9,566 bases of DNA from Acidimicrobiia bacterium (GTDB lineage Bacteria; Actinomycetota; Acidimicrobiia; Acidimicrobiales; Acidimicrobilacustridaceae). Where the stretch lies: assembly GCA_018882825.1 (NCBI GenBank), contig VERC01000076.1:1-9566 (forward strand). Reading direction: 5' to 3'. Positions 1 through 6,072 of the stretch are shown here, piece by piece. Under the pieces are notes generated by a model. The model saw only the letters and a program-made list of their open reading frames with translations. It was not told the origin of the DNA and did not search any database. Numbering within the stretch: position 1 is the first letter of the stretch; every line of letters begins with the position of its first letter. Position numbers and translations under genes: made by a program.

Positions 1-761
1 CTGCGGCGGATGTCGGACTGGGTGTCGAGATCGATGTCGACCACCACGACGGCGTCGCCCGACGGACCGGCATCGGCGAGTACGCGACCCCAGGCATCGA
101 CGATCATCGTGTGTCCATGACGTTCGATGCCGTCGGGACTCGTTCCCCACTGGGCGGCGGCGATCAGCGCCACCTGGTTCTCGACGGCGCGGGTTCGCAC
201 CAGGAGTTCCCAGTGGTCGCGCCCCGTCACGGCCGTGAAGGCCGAGGGGACGGCGATCATGGCGGCGCCGGCGAGCGTCTCCAGGCGGAAGAGTTCCGCG
301 AAGCGAAGGTCGTAGCAGATCGTCAGTCCCAGGGTCGTGCCCGGTGCATCCACCACGACCGGTTCGTCGCCGGCGGTGAACGTGTCGGATTCGCGTGACC
401 GTGCGCCGTCGACTTCGACGTCGAACAGATGGACCTTCCGGTACCGACCGAGCACCGCACCGTCCGGTCCGATCGCGACCGTGGTGTTGAAGAGGCGGTC
501 CTCGGACTCCTCGACGAGACTGCCGGCCACCAACGTGGTGGCGGTGTCACGGGCCAGCGCCCGGGCCCATCGCATCGTGGGGCCGTCCATCGGTTCGCCC
601 CGCGTTCGCATCGTCGAGTTGCGGTGCAGCGAAGCGAACAGTTCGGGCAGCACGATCAGCGCCGCTCCCTGTCGGGCCGCGTCCCCCACGAGGGCGGTGG
701 CGCGCACCAGGTTCGCGTCGTGGTCCTCGTCGCACCGGAACTGGATGGCCGCCACCTTCAT
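1..761 (-). CDS. Nit1-like carbon-nitrogen hydrolase (nitrilase superfamily), 3' end beyond the left edge
   Basis: The minus-strand reading frame opens with ATG at 761-759 and stays open to base 1, giving 253 residues; the family is usually about 265-280 residues, so only a short C-terminal tail is missing. The nitrilase-superfamily catalytic triad is visible: Glu40 in LPELF, Lys109 in RYRKVHLFDV and Cys149 in LTICYDLRF. The later blocks PSAFTAVTGRDHWELL, RTRAVENQ and HGHTMIVDAWG match the Nit1/Nit2 branch, whose characterised members hydrolyse deaminated glutathione or omega-amides of 2-oxo acids in the cytosol. Which amide this one uses cannot be told from sequence. It is the last visible gene of the ald operon, starting 19 bp after the preceding stop with only a weak Shine-Dalgarno sequence, so it probably depends on upstream translation. 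Family assignment is firm; the deaminated-glutathione amidase role is inference from motif similarity. Confidence 0.88.
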   Translation of the reverse strand, partial: MKVAAIQFRCDEDHDANLVRATALVGDAARQGAALIVLPELFASLHRNSTMRTRGEPMDGPTMRWARALARDTATTLVAGSLVEESEDRLFNTTVAIGPDGAVLGRYRKVHLFDVEVDGARSRESDTFTAGDEPVVVDAPGTTLGLTICYDLRFAELFRLETLAGAAMIAVPSAFTAVTGRDHWELLVRTRAVENQVALIAAAQWGTSPDGIERHGHTMIVDAWGRVLADAGPSGDAVVVVDIDLDTQSDIRR

Positions 762-780
762 GGGCCGACGGTACCCGTGG

Positions 781-1335
781 TCAGGTGTCGGGGGGTCGGG
801 CTCGCCATTCGGCTCGACCGTCCCGGACGGCCGTGGCCGACACCTCCCGATGAGTGGGGTCGAGATCGAGGACGATCACCTCGACGAGCTCGGCGGCACC
901 GGCGCCGGGATCATCGCCCAGTTCGATCCACGGGTGTCGGGGTGCCAGCGCCACGGTGGGCAGTCGGCGCAGGGCCTCGTCACGAGCGTTCGTGCCCCCG
1001 TACCACTCGGGATCGAGCACCTGGGCCCACTTGTCGCCACCGAGCACCAGAACGTCGTAGCCCTCGGCGATGTCGACGAGGAGGCTGTCCGTCGTCGATC
1101 GCACGGCCAGACGGGTGTCGAAGGCGGTGATCTCCGACAGTCGGGCCAGACGATCATCGATCGGTGTGAGGCGAGTGTCGTCCTTGCCCAGCGTCGCCGC
1201 CGAGATGGTGAGGTCGAGTCGCGCCAGTCCGAGTTGGTCGAGTGCAGCGCGGGCGATGGCCACATGCGCGATGGTCGCCGGGTCGAACGTGCCCGGGTAC
1301 ACGCCGACGAGCGACCGCTCCGGCGAACTGGTCAT
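781..1335 (-). CDS. CoaD/NadD-superfamily nucleotidyltransferase-like protein
   Basis: This 184-residue protein starts VGVYPGTFDPATIAHVAIARAA (residues 10-31, given here in part as YPGTFDP then TIAH at 21-24). The N-terminus resembles phosphopantetheine adenylyltransferase (YPGSFDPxTxGH) more than NadD (GTFDPxHxGH), but the usual Gly before the last His is Ala. The C-terminal VSATAVR (165-171) corresponds to the nucleotide-binding ISSTxxR block. The middle GGDKWAQVLDPEWYGG recalls the NadD GADxxxxxxxW region. The protein is therefore a member of the alpha/beta-phosphodiesterase nucleotidyltransferase fold (nucleotidyl group transfer from ATP or CTP), but its acceptor is unclear and it may not be a housekeeping NadD or CoaD. 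Its ATG overlaps the ald stop codon (ATGA, 1335-1332), with no clear ribosome-binding site, which indicates translational coupling to ald. Superfamily confident; specific function unknown. Confidence 0.8.
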   Translation of the reverse strand: MTSSPERSLVGVYPGTFDPATIAHVAIARAALDQLGLARLDLTISAATLGKDDTRLTPIDDRLARLSEITAFDTRLAVRSTTDSLLVDIAEGYDVLVLGGDKWAQVLDPEWYGGTNARDEALRRLPTVALAPRHPWIELGDDPGAGAAELVEVIVLDLDPTHREVSATAVRDGRAEWRARPPDT

Positions 1336-2468
1336 GACGACTGGCCGAGGACGCTACGGACGTCGACGCTGGGGCGGCCCAGGGCTTCGGCCACGGCCTG
1401 GTTGACGACGACACCACCCGCGATGTTCACGCCCCGGGCCAATGCGTCATCGGCCGAGACCGCGTCGACCGGACCGAGTCGCGCCAGTTCGGCCAAGTAG
1501 GGCAGAGTGGCGTTGGTCAAGGCATGGGTGGAGGTGTGGGGAACGGCCCCGGGCATGTTGGCGACCGCATAGTGCACGACGCCGTGCTCGACGAACACCG
1601 GATCGGCGTGCGTGGTCTCCCGGGAGGTCTCGACGCAGCCGCCCTGGTCGATGGCGATGTCGATGATCACCGCTCCCGGCTTCATCGACGCCACCATGTC
1701 GGCCGACACCAGCACCGGCGCGCGACCGCCCGGCACCAGCACCGCGCCGATGAGGAGATCGGCTTCGGCCACGGCCCGTTCGACGGCGCCCCGGTTCGAC
1801 GTCACGGTCGTGATGCGGCCCATCTGGATCTGATCGACGTGACGCAGACGATCGATGTCGCGGTCGAGCAGATCGACCTGCGCCTCGAGTCCGGCGGCCA
1901 TCCACGCTGCGTTCCATCCGACGTTGCCGGCACCCAGCACCACGACGCGAGCCGGGCGAACTCCGGGTGCGCCACCGAGCAGTAGGCCGCGGCCTCCGTT
2001 GTGGTGTTCGAGGAAGTGGGCGCCGATCTGCACGCTCATGCGTCCGGCGACCTCGCTCATCGGGGCCAGGAGGGGCAGTGCGCCGTCATCGGTCTGCACC
2101 GTCTCGTAGGCGATGGCGGTGACGCCTCCGGCGAGCAGTGCGTCGGCCACCCGAGGAGCGGCGGCGAGGTGCAGATAGGTGAACAGCACGAGTCCGGGAC
2201 GGAACCGTTCCCACTCCGGCTCGAGGGGTTCCTTCACCTTGCACACCAGATCGGCCCGCTCCCACACCTCGTCGGCACCGACGATCTCGGCCCCGGCACG
2301 GCGGTACTCGTCGTCGGGGATGGACGAGTCGACCCCGGCACCGCGTTCGATGAGCACGGTGCTGCCGTGATGGAGCAACTCGCGCACGCCATCGGGGGTG
2401 ATGGCCACCCGGTGCTCCTCGGGCTTGAGTTCACGGGGAACGCCGACGCGCAGTGGGGTGGTCGCCAT
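1332..2468 (-). CDS. ald: Alanine dehydrogenase
   Basis: The 378-residue product fits the usual 370-380 residues of NAD-dependent L-alanine dehydrogenase (EC 1.4.1.1), a cytosolic enzyme that interconverts L-alanine and pyruvate plus ammonium. Family landmarks are all present: RVAITP (Arg20), KVKEP (Lys77-Pro81) and YLHLA (His100) for substrate binding and catalysis, the Rossmann signature GAGNVG at 179-184, the long conserved run ending ETVQTxDGALPLLAPMSEVAGR (122-143), and DIAIDQGG (270-277, Asp274 being the proposed catalytic acid region). NANMPG/TSTHALTNATLPY near the C-terminus is also typical. The start is fixed by a strong GAGGAGG on the minus strand about 6-8 bases before ATG. It is the first gene of a minus-strand operon with the nucleotidyltransferase and the nitrilase, and diverges from the enoyl-CoA hydratase gene. 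A physiological role in alanine nitrogen use or redox balance is inferred. Confidence 0.96.
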   Translation of the reverse strand: MATTPLRVGVPRELKPEEHRVAITPDGVRELLHHGSTVLIERGAGVDSSIPDDEYRRAGAEIVGADEVWERADLVCKVKEPLEPEWERFRPGLVLFTYLHLAAAPRVADALLAGGVTAIAYETVQTDDGALPLLAPMSEVAGRMSVQIGAHFLEHHNGGRGLLLGGAPGVRPARVVVLGAGNVGWNAAWMAAGLEAQVDLLDRDIDRLRHVDQIQMGRITTVTSNRGAVERAVAEADLLIGAVLVPGGRAPVLVSADMVASMKPGAVIIDIAIDQGGCVETSRETTHADPVFVEHGVVHYAVANMPGAVPHTSTHALTNATLPYLAELARLGPVDAVSADDALARGVNIAGGVVVNQAVAEALGRPSVDVRSVLGQSS

Positions 2469-2470
2469 GG

Positions 2471-2479
2471 GTCCTCCTC
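2471..2479 (-). promoter_or_regulatory. Strong Shine-Dalgarno of ald
   Basis: Read on the minus strand, the bases just before the ald ATG contain CGAGGAGGA, close to a perfect anti-16S complement. The spacing to ATG (2468) fits initiation at this codon, and this decides the ald start. Confidence 0.75.
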
Positions 2480-2488
2480 GGGTCGGAT

Positions 2489-2518
2489 GCGACCACGGTA
2501 CGTCCGGTTCCCTACGAT
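2489..2518 (+). promoter_or_regulatory. Candidate promoter for the enoyl-CoA hydratase operon
   Basis: GCGACC (2489-2494) and TACGAT (2513-2518) are separated by 18 bp, and TACGAT fits the actinobacterial TANNNT -10. The same arrangement (GCGACC, 17 bp, TANNNT, then a CGGCG a few bases on and an AGGGGGA ribosome-binding site) occurs before the CHAD gene at 6871-6899, which raises confidence slightly. Confidence 0.4.
2495..2500 (-). promoter_or_regulatory. Possible -10 element for the ald operon
   Basis: On the minus strand this reads TACCGT, matching the actinobacterial TANNNT -10 pattern, 26 bases before the ald ATG, which would give a short leader containing the GAGGAGG site. No convincing -35 is seen. 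It lies between the -35 and -10 of the divergent plus-strand candidate promoter, so the two would compete or be co-regulated. Motif is short and the assignment is tentative. Confidence 0.3.
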
Positions 2519-2519
2519 T

Positions 2520-2539
2520 CGGCGGTCGACGCTCCGCCG
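2520..2539. repeat. 6-bp inverted repeat in the leader of the enoyl-CoA hydratase gene
   Basis: CGGCGG (2520-2525) and CCGCCG (2534-2539) are perfect inverted arms around an 8-base centre, immediately downstream of the candidate -10 TACGAT. It could be a repressor operator or an mRNA leader hairpin; in GC-rich DNA such short arms also arise by chance. Confidence 0.3.
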
Positions 2540-2560
2540 TCCCGCGTCGCAGGGGGATCG

Positions 2561-3313
2561 ATGTCCGACACCGTGCACACCGAGATCAGGGGTCGCACCC
2601 TCGTCATCCGTCTCGACCGAGAGGCCAAGCGCAACGCCATCGACGAGGAGATGGCCCTCGGCATCGACGACGCGCTCAACCGTCTCGCCGACGATCCGGA
2701 CCTGTGGGTGGCGGTGCTCACCGGCGCGCCGTCGGTGTTCAGCGCCGGCACCGACATGCGCGCCGGCATCCACACCACCGAGCGAGGTGGCCAGTACGGG
2801 GTGATCCGGCGCGAGCGCATCAAGCCCTTGATCGCCGCGGTGGAGGGAGCTGCGCTCGGTGGCGGCTTCGAGGTCGTGCTCGCCTGCGATCTGGTGGTGG
2901 CCGGGCGGTCGGCCACGTTCGGGCTGCCCGAGGTCAAGCGCAGTCTCGTGCCCATCTGTGGGGGCGTGTTCCGGGCCCCTCGGGCATTGCCGCGCAATGT
3001 GGCCCGCGAACTGCTGCTCACCGGCGACTCCATCGACGCTGTGCGGGCCGAGCGGCTGGGTCTGGTCAACGTCGTGTGTGGTGACGGCGAGGCGGTGGAA
3101 GAGGCGGTGGCCCTGGCCGAGCGGATCTGCCGCAGCGGTCCGGTGGCCGTACGCGAGACGATGCGGTTCCTGGCCGAGATCGATCGTCCCGGTGAGCGAC
3201 TCGGCTGGCACGAGACCGTGCATTCCGAGCAGGTCGTGCGTTCGGCGGCCGATACGGTCGAGGGGGTCAACGCGTTCTTCGAGCGACGAGAGCCGAACTG
3301 GACCGGCCGCTGA
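2561..3313 (+). CDS. Enoyl-CoA hydratase/isomerase (crotonase) family protein
   Basis: This 250-residue soluble crotonase carries the first oxyanion-hole segment FSAGTDMR (60-67) and the second, ALGGGFEVVLACD (98-110). Both acidic residues that act in classical enoyl-CoA hydratase are present: Glu104 in GGGFE and Glu124 in LPEVKRSL, 20 residues apart as in rat mitochondrial hydratase (Glu144/Glu164). It is therefore likely to hydrate a trans-2-enoyl-CoA to a 3-hydroxyacyl-CoA in a beta-oxidation-like pathway. Chain length and substrate are not readable. The ATG at 2561 was chosen because AGGGGG lies 4 bases upstream and the family N-terminus starts here; the in-frame extension to 2453 would run through the divergent promoter. 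It is followed after 31 bp by the acyl-CoA dehydrogenase, so the two probably act on one substrate series. Some caiD/EchA-like relatives do other crotonase chemistry. Confidence 0.92.
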   Translation: MSDTVHTEIRGRTLVIRLDREAKRNAIDEEMALGIDDALNRLADDPDLWVAVLTGAPSVFSAGTDMRAGIHTTERGGQYGVIRRERIKPLIAAVEGAALGGGFEVVLACDLVVAGRSATFGLPEVKRSLVPICGGVFRAPRALPRNVARELLLTGDSIDAVRAERLGLVNVVCGDGEAVEEAVALAERICRSGPVAVRETMRFLAEIDRPGERLGWHETVHSEQVVRSAADTVEGVNAFFERREPNWTGR

Positions 3314-3344
3314 ACGCCCGGCACAATCGCTACGAGGGGGATAC

Positions 3345-4562
3345 ATGGACTTCGACGAGACACCCGAGGAAGCCGCATTCCGGGCCGAGTGCCGGGCCTT
3401 CCTCTCGCAGCACGGCGCGCCCAAGGCACCGGGTTCGACTCAGGTCACGATGAGCACGTTGGCCGAGGACGAACTGGCCCATGTCAAGGAGTGTCGTGAC
3501 TGGCAGCGGGTCAAGGCCGACGCGGGGTGGGCCGGTCTCACGTGGCCGGTCGAGTTCGGCGGTCGCGGTCTCACCGGACTGCACGAGGGCATCTTCGCCG
3601 AGGAGGAGTCGACCTTCGACGTGCCGGCCGGGATGTTCGCTCAGGCCATCGGCATGCTGGGCCCGACGATCATCGTGCACGGCACCGATGAACAGAAGGA
3701 GCAGTTCCTCGCACCGATCCTGCGCGGCGAACAGGTCTGGTGTCAGTTGTTCAGCGAACCGAATGCCGGCTCCGACCTGGCCTCGTTGCGCACCCGGGCC
3801 GAACTCGACGGTGACGAATGGGTCATCAACGGTCAGAAGGTGTGGACCTCCTCGGCGCACGTCTCCGACTGGGGCATGCTGCTGGCCCGCACCGACTGGG
3901 ATGTTCCCAAGCACCGCGGCATCAGCTTCTTCCTTCTCGACATGCGCACCCCGGGTATCGAGGTGCGACCGCTCAAGCAGGCCACCGGCGGGGCGGAGTT
4001 CAACGAGGTCTTCCTCACCGATGTGCGCATCCCCAAGGAGAACGTGCTCGGTGGGGTGAACAACGGGTGGGCCACCGCCATGACGACCCTCACCAGCGAG
4101 CGCGCCGGCATCGCCTCCAGTCGTGGTGACGGGTTCGCCGGAGTCCTGTCGCTCGCCCGTCGCTACGGGCGCACCGGCGATCCGGTGATCCGTCAGAAGT
4201 TGGCCCGGCTCCACACCGACTACGAGATCTCCCGATTCATCGGCTACCGGGCTCGCACGGCGGCCAGCAAGGGCGTGCCGCTCGGGCCGGAGGTGTCGAC
4301 GATGAAGGTCGCCATCTCGAATCGACTCGCCTTCCAGGGCGACCTCGTCGAGGAGTTGATGGGCGCCGACGGGATGCTGTGGGGTCCTGACGCCATCGAT
4401 GACGGCTACTGGCAGACGATGGTGTTCACCGGGCAATGGATGGCCCGCATCGGCGGCGGCACCGAGGACGTCCAGCGCAACATCGTCGGTGAACGCGTGC
4501 TCGGTCTGCCCCGTGAACCCAGCAACGATCGCACCACCCCCTTCCGCGATCTGCCGCACTGA
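3345..4562 (+). CDS. Acyl-CoA dehydrogenase (FadE family)
   Basis: The 405-residue product has the three-part acyl-CoA dehydrogenase layout: N-terminal helices (about 1-130), a beta middle domain with the FAD/substrate motif QLFSEPNAGSDLAS (around 137-144) and EWVINGQKVWTSSA, and a C-terminal helical domain ending ARIGGGTEDVQRNIVGERVLGLP. It would oxidise an acyl-CoA to the 2-enoyl-CoA using FAD, passing electrons to an electron-transfer flavoprotein. The position that carries the catalytic Glu in medium-chain enzymes (IYEGT) is Gly371 in IGGGT. Glu252 in LTSERAGIAS aligns with the alternative catalytic Glu of isovaleryl-CoA dehydrogenase and related FadE proteins, so activity is still likely. 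GAGGGGG 4 bases before ATG 3345 fixes the start. It lies 31 bp after the hydratase and 14 bp before the P450. The motif pattern resembles actinobacterial FadE proteins of steroid or branched-chain catabolism; the true substrate is unknown. Confidence 0.94.
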   Translation: MDFDETPEEAAFRAECRAFLSQHGAPKAPGSTQVTMSTLAEDELAHVKECRDWQRVKADAGWAGLTWPVEFGGRGLTGLHEGIFAEEESTFDVPAGMFAQAIGMLGPTIIVHGTDEQKEQFLAPILRGEQVWCQLFSEPNAGSDLASLRTRAELDGDEWVINGQKVWTSSAHVSDWGMLLARTDWDVPKHRGISFFLLDMRTPGIEVRPLKQATGGAEFNEVFLTDVRIPKENVLGGVNNGWATAMTTLTSERAGIASSRGDGFAGVLSLARRYGRTGDPVIRQKLARLHTDYEISRFIGYRARTAASKGVPLGPEVSTMKVAISNRLAFQGDLVEELMGADGMLWGPDAIDDGYWQTMVFTGQWMARIGGGTEDVQRNIVGERVLGLPREPSNDRTTPFRDLPH

Positions 4563-4576
4563 GTTCCGATAGCCCG

Positions 4577-5791
4577 ATGTTCGATCCGTTCGTACCGGGC
4601 TTCGCCGCCGATCCCTACCCGGTCTACGCCGCCGAGCGTTCCACCCGACCGGTGCAGCCGACGCCGTTCGGGCCGTGGATGGTGTTCGATCACGCCACGT
4701 CGGTGCGATTGCTGCGTGACGTGACCATGAGCGTCGACGTGCGCAAGGCGATCGAGATCACCGGTGTCGATCCTCGGAACCGCACCAGGATGAGGGCCGA
4801 ACTGCTGCCCGATCGACCTCCGCGGGAGGACACGTCGATCCTCAACATCGATCCGCCCGATCACACCCGACTGCGCAAGTTGGTGAGCAGCGTGTTCACC
4901 CCGCGTCGGGTGGCGGACCTGCGGCCGGTGATCGAACGCATCGTCGATGGACATCTCGATGCCGTGGCCGAAGCCGGCGAGATGGATCTCATCGCCGACC
5001 TCGCCTTCCCGCTCCCGTTCACCGTCATCAGCGAGATGCTGGGTATGCCCGAGAGCGACCGCGAGCAGGTGCGGGAGTGGTCCCACACCCTGGTGCGGAT
5101 CCTCGACTTCACCATCGGTCCCGAGGAACTCGTGCAGTGCATCCTCGCCGGGGAGTCGATGCGGGGGTACCTGTCGGAGGTCATCGAGTGGAAGCGCCGG
5201 AACCCCGGAGACGACCTGCTCACGGCGTTGCTCCAGGCCGAGTCCGACGGTGACGTCCTCTCCGACACCGAACTGCTCGACCAGGTGACGGTGCTGTTCA
5301 TCGCCGGTCACGAGACGACGGTCAACCTCGTCGGCAACGGGGTGTGGGCACTGCTGCAGCACCGGGACCAACTCGAACTCCTGCGTGACGACCCCTCGAT
5401 CGAGACGACCGCCATCGACGAGTTGCTCCGCTACGACTCGCCGGTGCAGATGTCGCGACGGATCGCCCTCGAGCCCATCGAGATCGGGGGGCATGCGATC
5501 GACGCCGGCGCATTCGTCCTGACGTGTCTGGGTTCGGCCAACCGAGATCCGCAGGCGTTCGGTCCTGATGCCGATGTCCTCGACCTGCGACGCGCCGATG
5601 CCGCCCGACACCTGTCGTTCGGCAGTGGCACCCACCACTGTCTCGGCGCATCGTTGGCCCGACTGGAGGGGACGGTGGCCATCACGCGTCTGCTGCGTCG
5701 CTTTCCCGACGTCGACGCGCAGGCCGATCCCGAGTGGAACGGCCGGCTCGTGCTCCGGGGGATGGACGGGCTGCGTCTGCGTCTGGGCTGA
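4577..5791 (+). CDS. Cytochrome P450, soluble bacterial type
   Basis: The 404-residue protein has a normal length for a soluble bacterial P450 and no membrane anchor. The oxygen-binding I-helix motif AGHETT is at 243-248, the K-helix ExxR is Glu282-Leu-Leu-Arg285, and the haem loop FGSGTHHCLG is at 348-357 with Cys355 as the proximal haem ligand. It would insert one oxygen atom into an organic substrate using electrons from a ferredoxin and reductase, neither of which is encoded here. It begins 14 bp after the acyl-CoA dehydrogenase stop with no clear Shine-Dalgarno, which suggests it is the third gene of the hydratase operon. In that setting it may prepare a hydrocarbon, isoprenoid or sterol-like substrate for CoA activation, or modify a catabolic intermediate. 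The sequence does not allow a CYP subfamily name, and a biosynthetic role is possible. Confidence 0.95.
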   Translation: MFDPFVPGFAADPYPVYAAERSTRPVQPTPFGPWMVFDHATSVRLLRDVTMSVDVRKAIEITGVDPRNRTRMRAELLPDRPPREDTSILNIDPPDHTRLRKLVSSVFTPRRVADLRPVIERIVDGHLDAVAEAGEMDLIADLAFPLPFTVISEMLGMPESDREQVREWSHTLVRILDFTIGPEELVQCILAGESMRGYLSEVIEWKRRNPGDDLLTALLQAESDGDVLSDTELLDQVTVLFIAGHETTVNLVGNGVWALLQHRDQLELLRDDPSIETTAIDELLRYDSPVQMSRRIALEPIEIGGHAIDAGAFVLTCLGSANRDPQAFGPDADVLDLRRADAARHLSFGSGTHHCLGASLARLEGTVAITRLLRRFPDVDAQADPEWNGRLVLRGMDGLRLRLG

Positions 5792-5805
5792 GCCCACCGG
5801 GGCTC
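5790..5805 (+). terminator. Possible weak terminator hairpin at the P450 stop
   Basis: GAGCCC (5790-5795) and GGGCTC (5800-5805) form a perfect 6-bp stem with an ACCG loop, overlapping the TGA stop. No T-run follows, so this is not a classical intrinsic terminator, although high-GC actinomycetes often lack U-tracts. It may only mark the end of the operon. Confidence 0.3.
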
Positions 5806-6072
5806 CGGACGGGGGAGCGGTGGCGGATCGATCGGCGCCCGTCCCCGGCTCGGTGGCCGCGATGGCAGTCAGGGCAAGGCCTCGGGGGCGGACTGGCGGG
5901 GCCGGAGGGGCCGTCGGTAGGTTCGGCCTCCGGTCGAAGGGCGGAGTCCCCGGGGCCGACAACAGCTGCAGTGCGTGGTGCGGACCGGTCCCCGGACCGG
6001 TCCGCTCCGCGAGCGGCGCACGGTGGGTCTCGGTCGAGGGAATAGCCACCGCCGACTCGTGTTCCACTGGGC
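5792..6072. other. 281-bp non-coding region between the P450 and the DUF1295 gene
   Basis: No credible gene was found on either strand: open frames crossing it are Arg/Pro-rich shadows of the neighbours. It holds the hairpin at the P450 stop, the strong inverted repeat at 5980-6005, a TAGGTT -10-like hexamer at 5918-5923 without a good -35, and a GAGGG at 6036-6040 too far (32 bases) from the next ATG to act as its ribosome-binding site. It is by far the longest intergenic gap here, so it probably separates two transcription units and carries control of the downstream gene. Confidence 0.6.
5980..6005. repeat. Perfect 12-bp inverted repeat built from two tandem GGACCGGTCC palindromes
   Basis: GCGGACCGGTCC (5980-5991) and GGACCGGTCCGC (5994-6005) are exact reverse complements around a CC centre. 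Inside them the 10-bp self-palindrome GGACCGGTCC occurs twice (5982-5991 and 5994-6003), a 12-bp period close to one helical turn. This fits a double operator for a dimeric regulator. It could also form an 11-bp RNA stem with a CCCG loop; no U-run follows. It lies about 70 bases before the DUF1295 start. Confidence 0.65.

Noticed and set aside
337..1500. Plus-strand open frame of 387 codons opposite the nitrilase and nucleotidyltransferase
   Set aside because: Shadow of the minus-strand genes, whose catalytic motifs are clear; the plus-strand product is Ser/Arg/Thr-rich and unlike any known protein.
2234..3424. Minus-strand open frame of 396 codons crossing the hydratase gene and the ald start
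   Set aside because: It overlaps two confidently identified genes and the divergent promoter region; the translation has no family features.
5918..5923. TAGGTT as -10 of a DUF1295 promoter
   Set aside because: It matches TANNNT but has no acceptable -35 at 16-19 bp and lies 150 bases before the start, upstream of the inverted repeat; not strong enough to list as a promoter.
4406..6067. Long minus-strand open frame of 553 codons opposite the P450
   Set aside because: It is the antisense shadow of the P450 and of the end of the acyl-CoA dehydrogenase; its product is rich in His, Arg, Gly and Pro with no recognisable domain, as expected in high-GC DNA.
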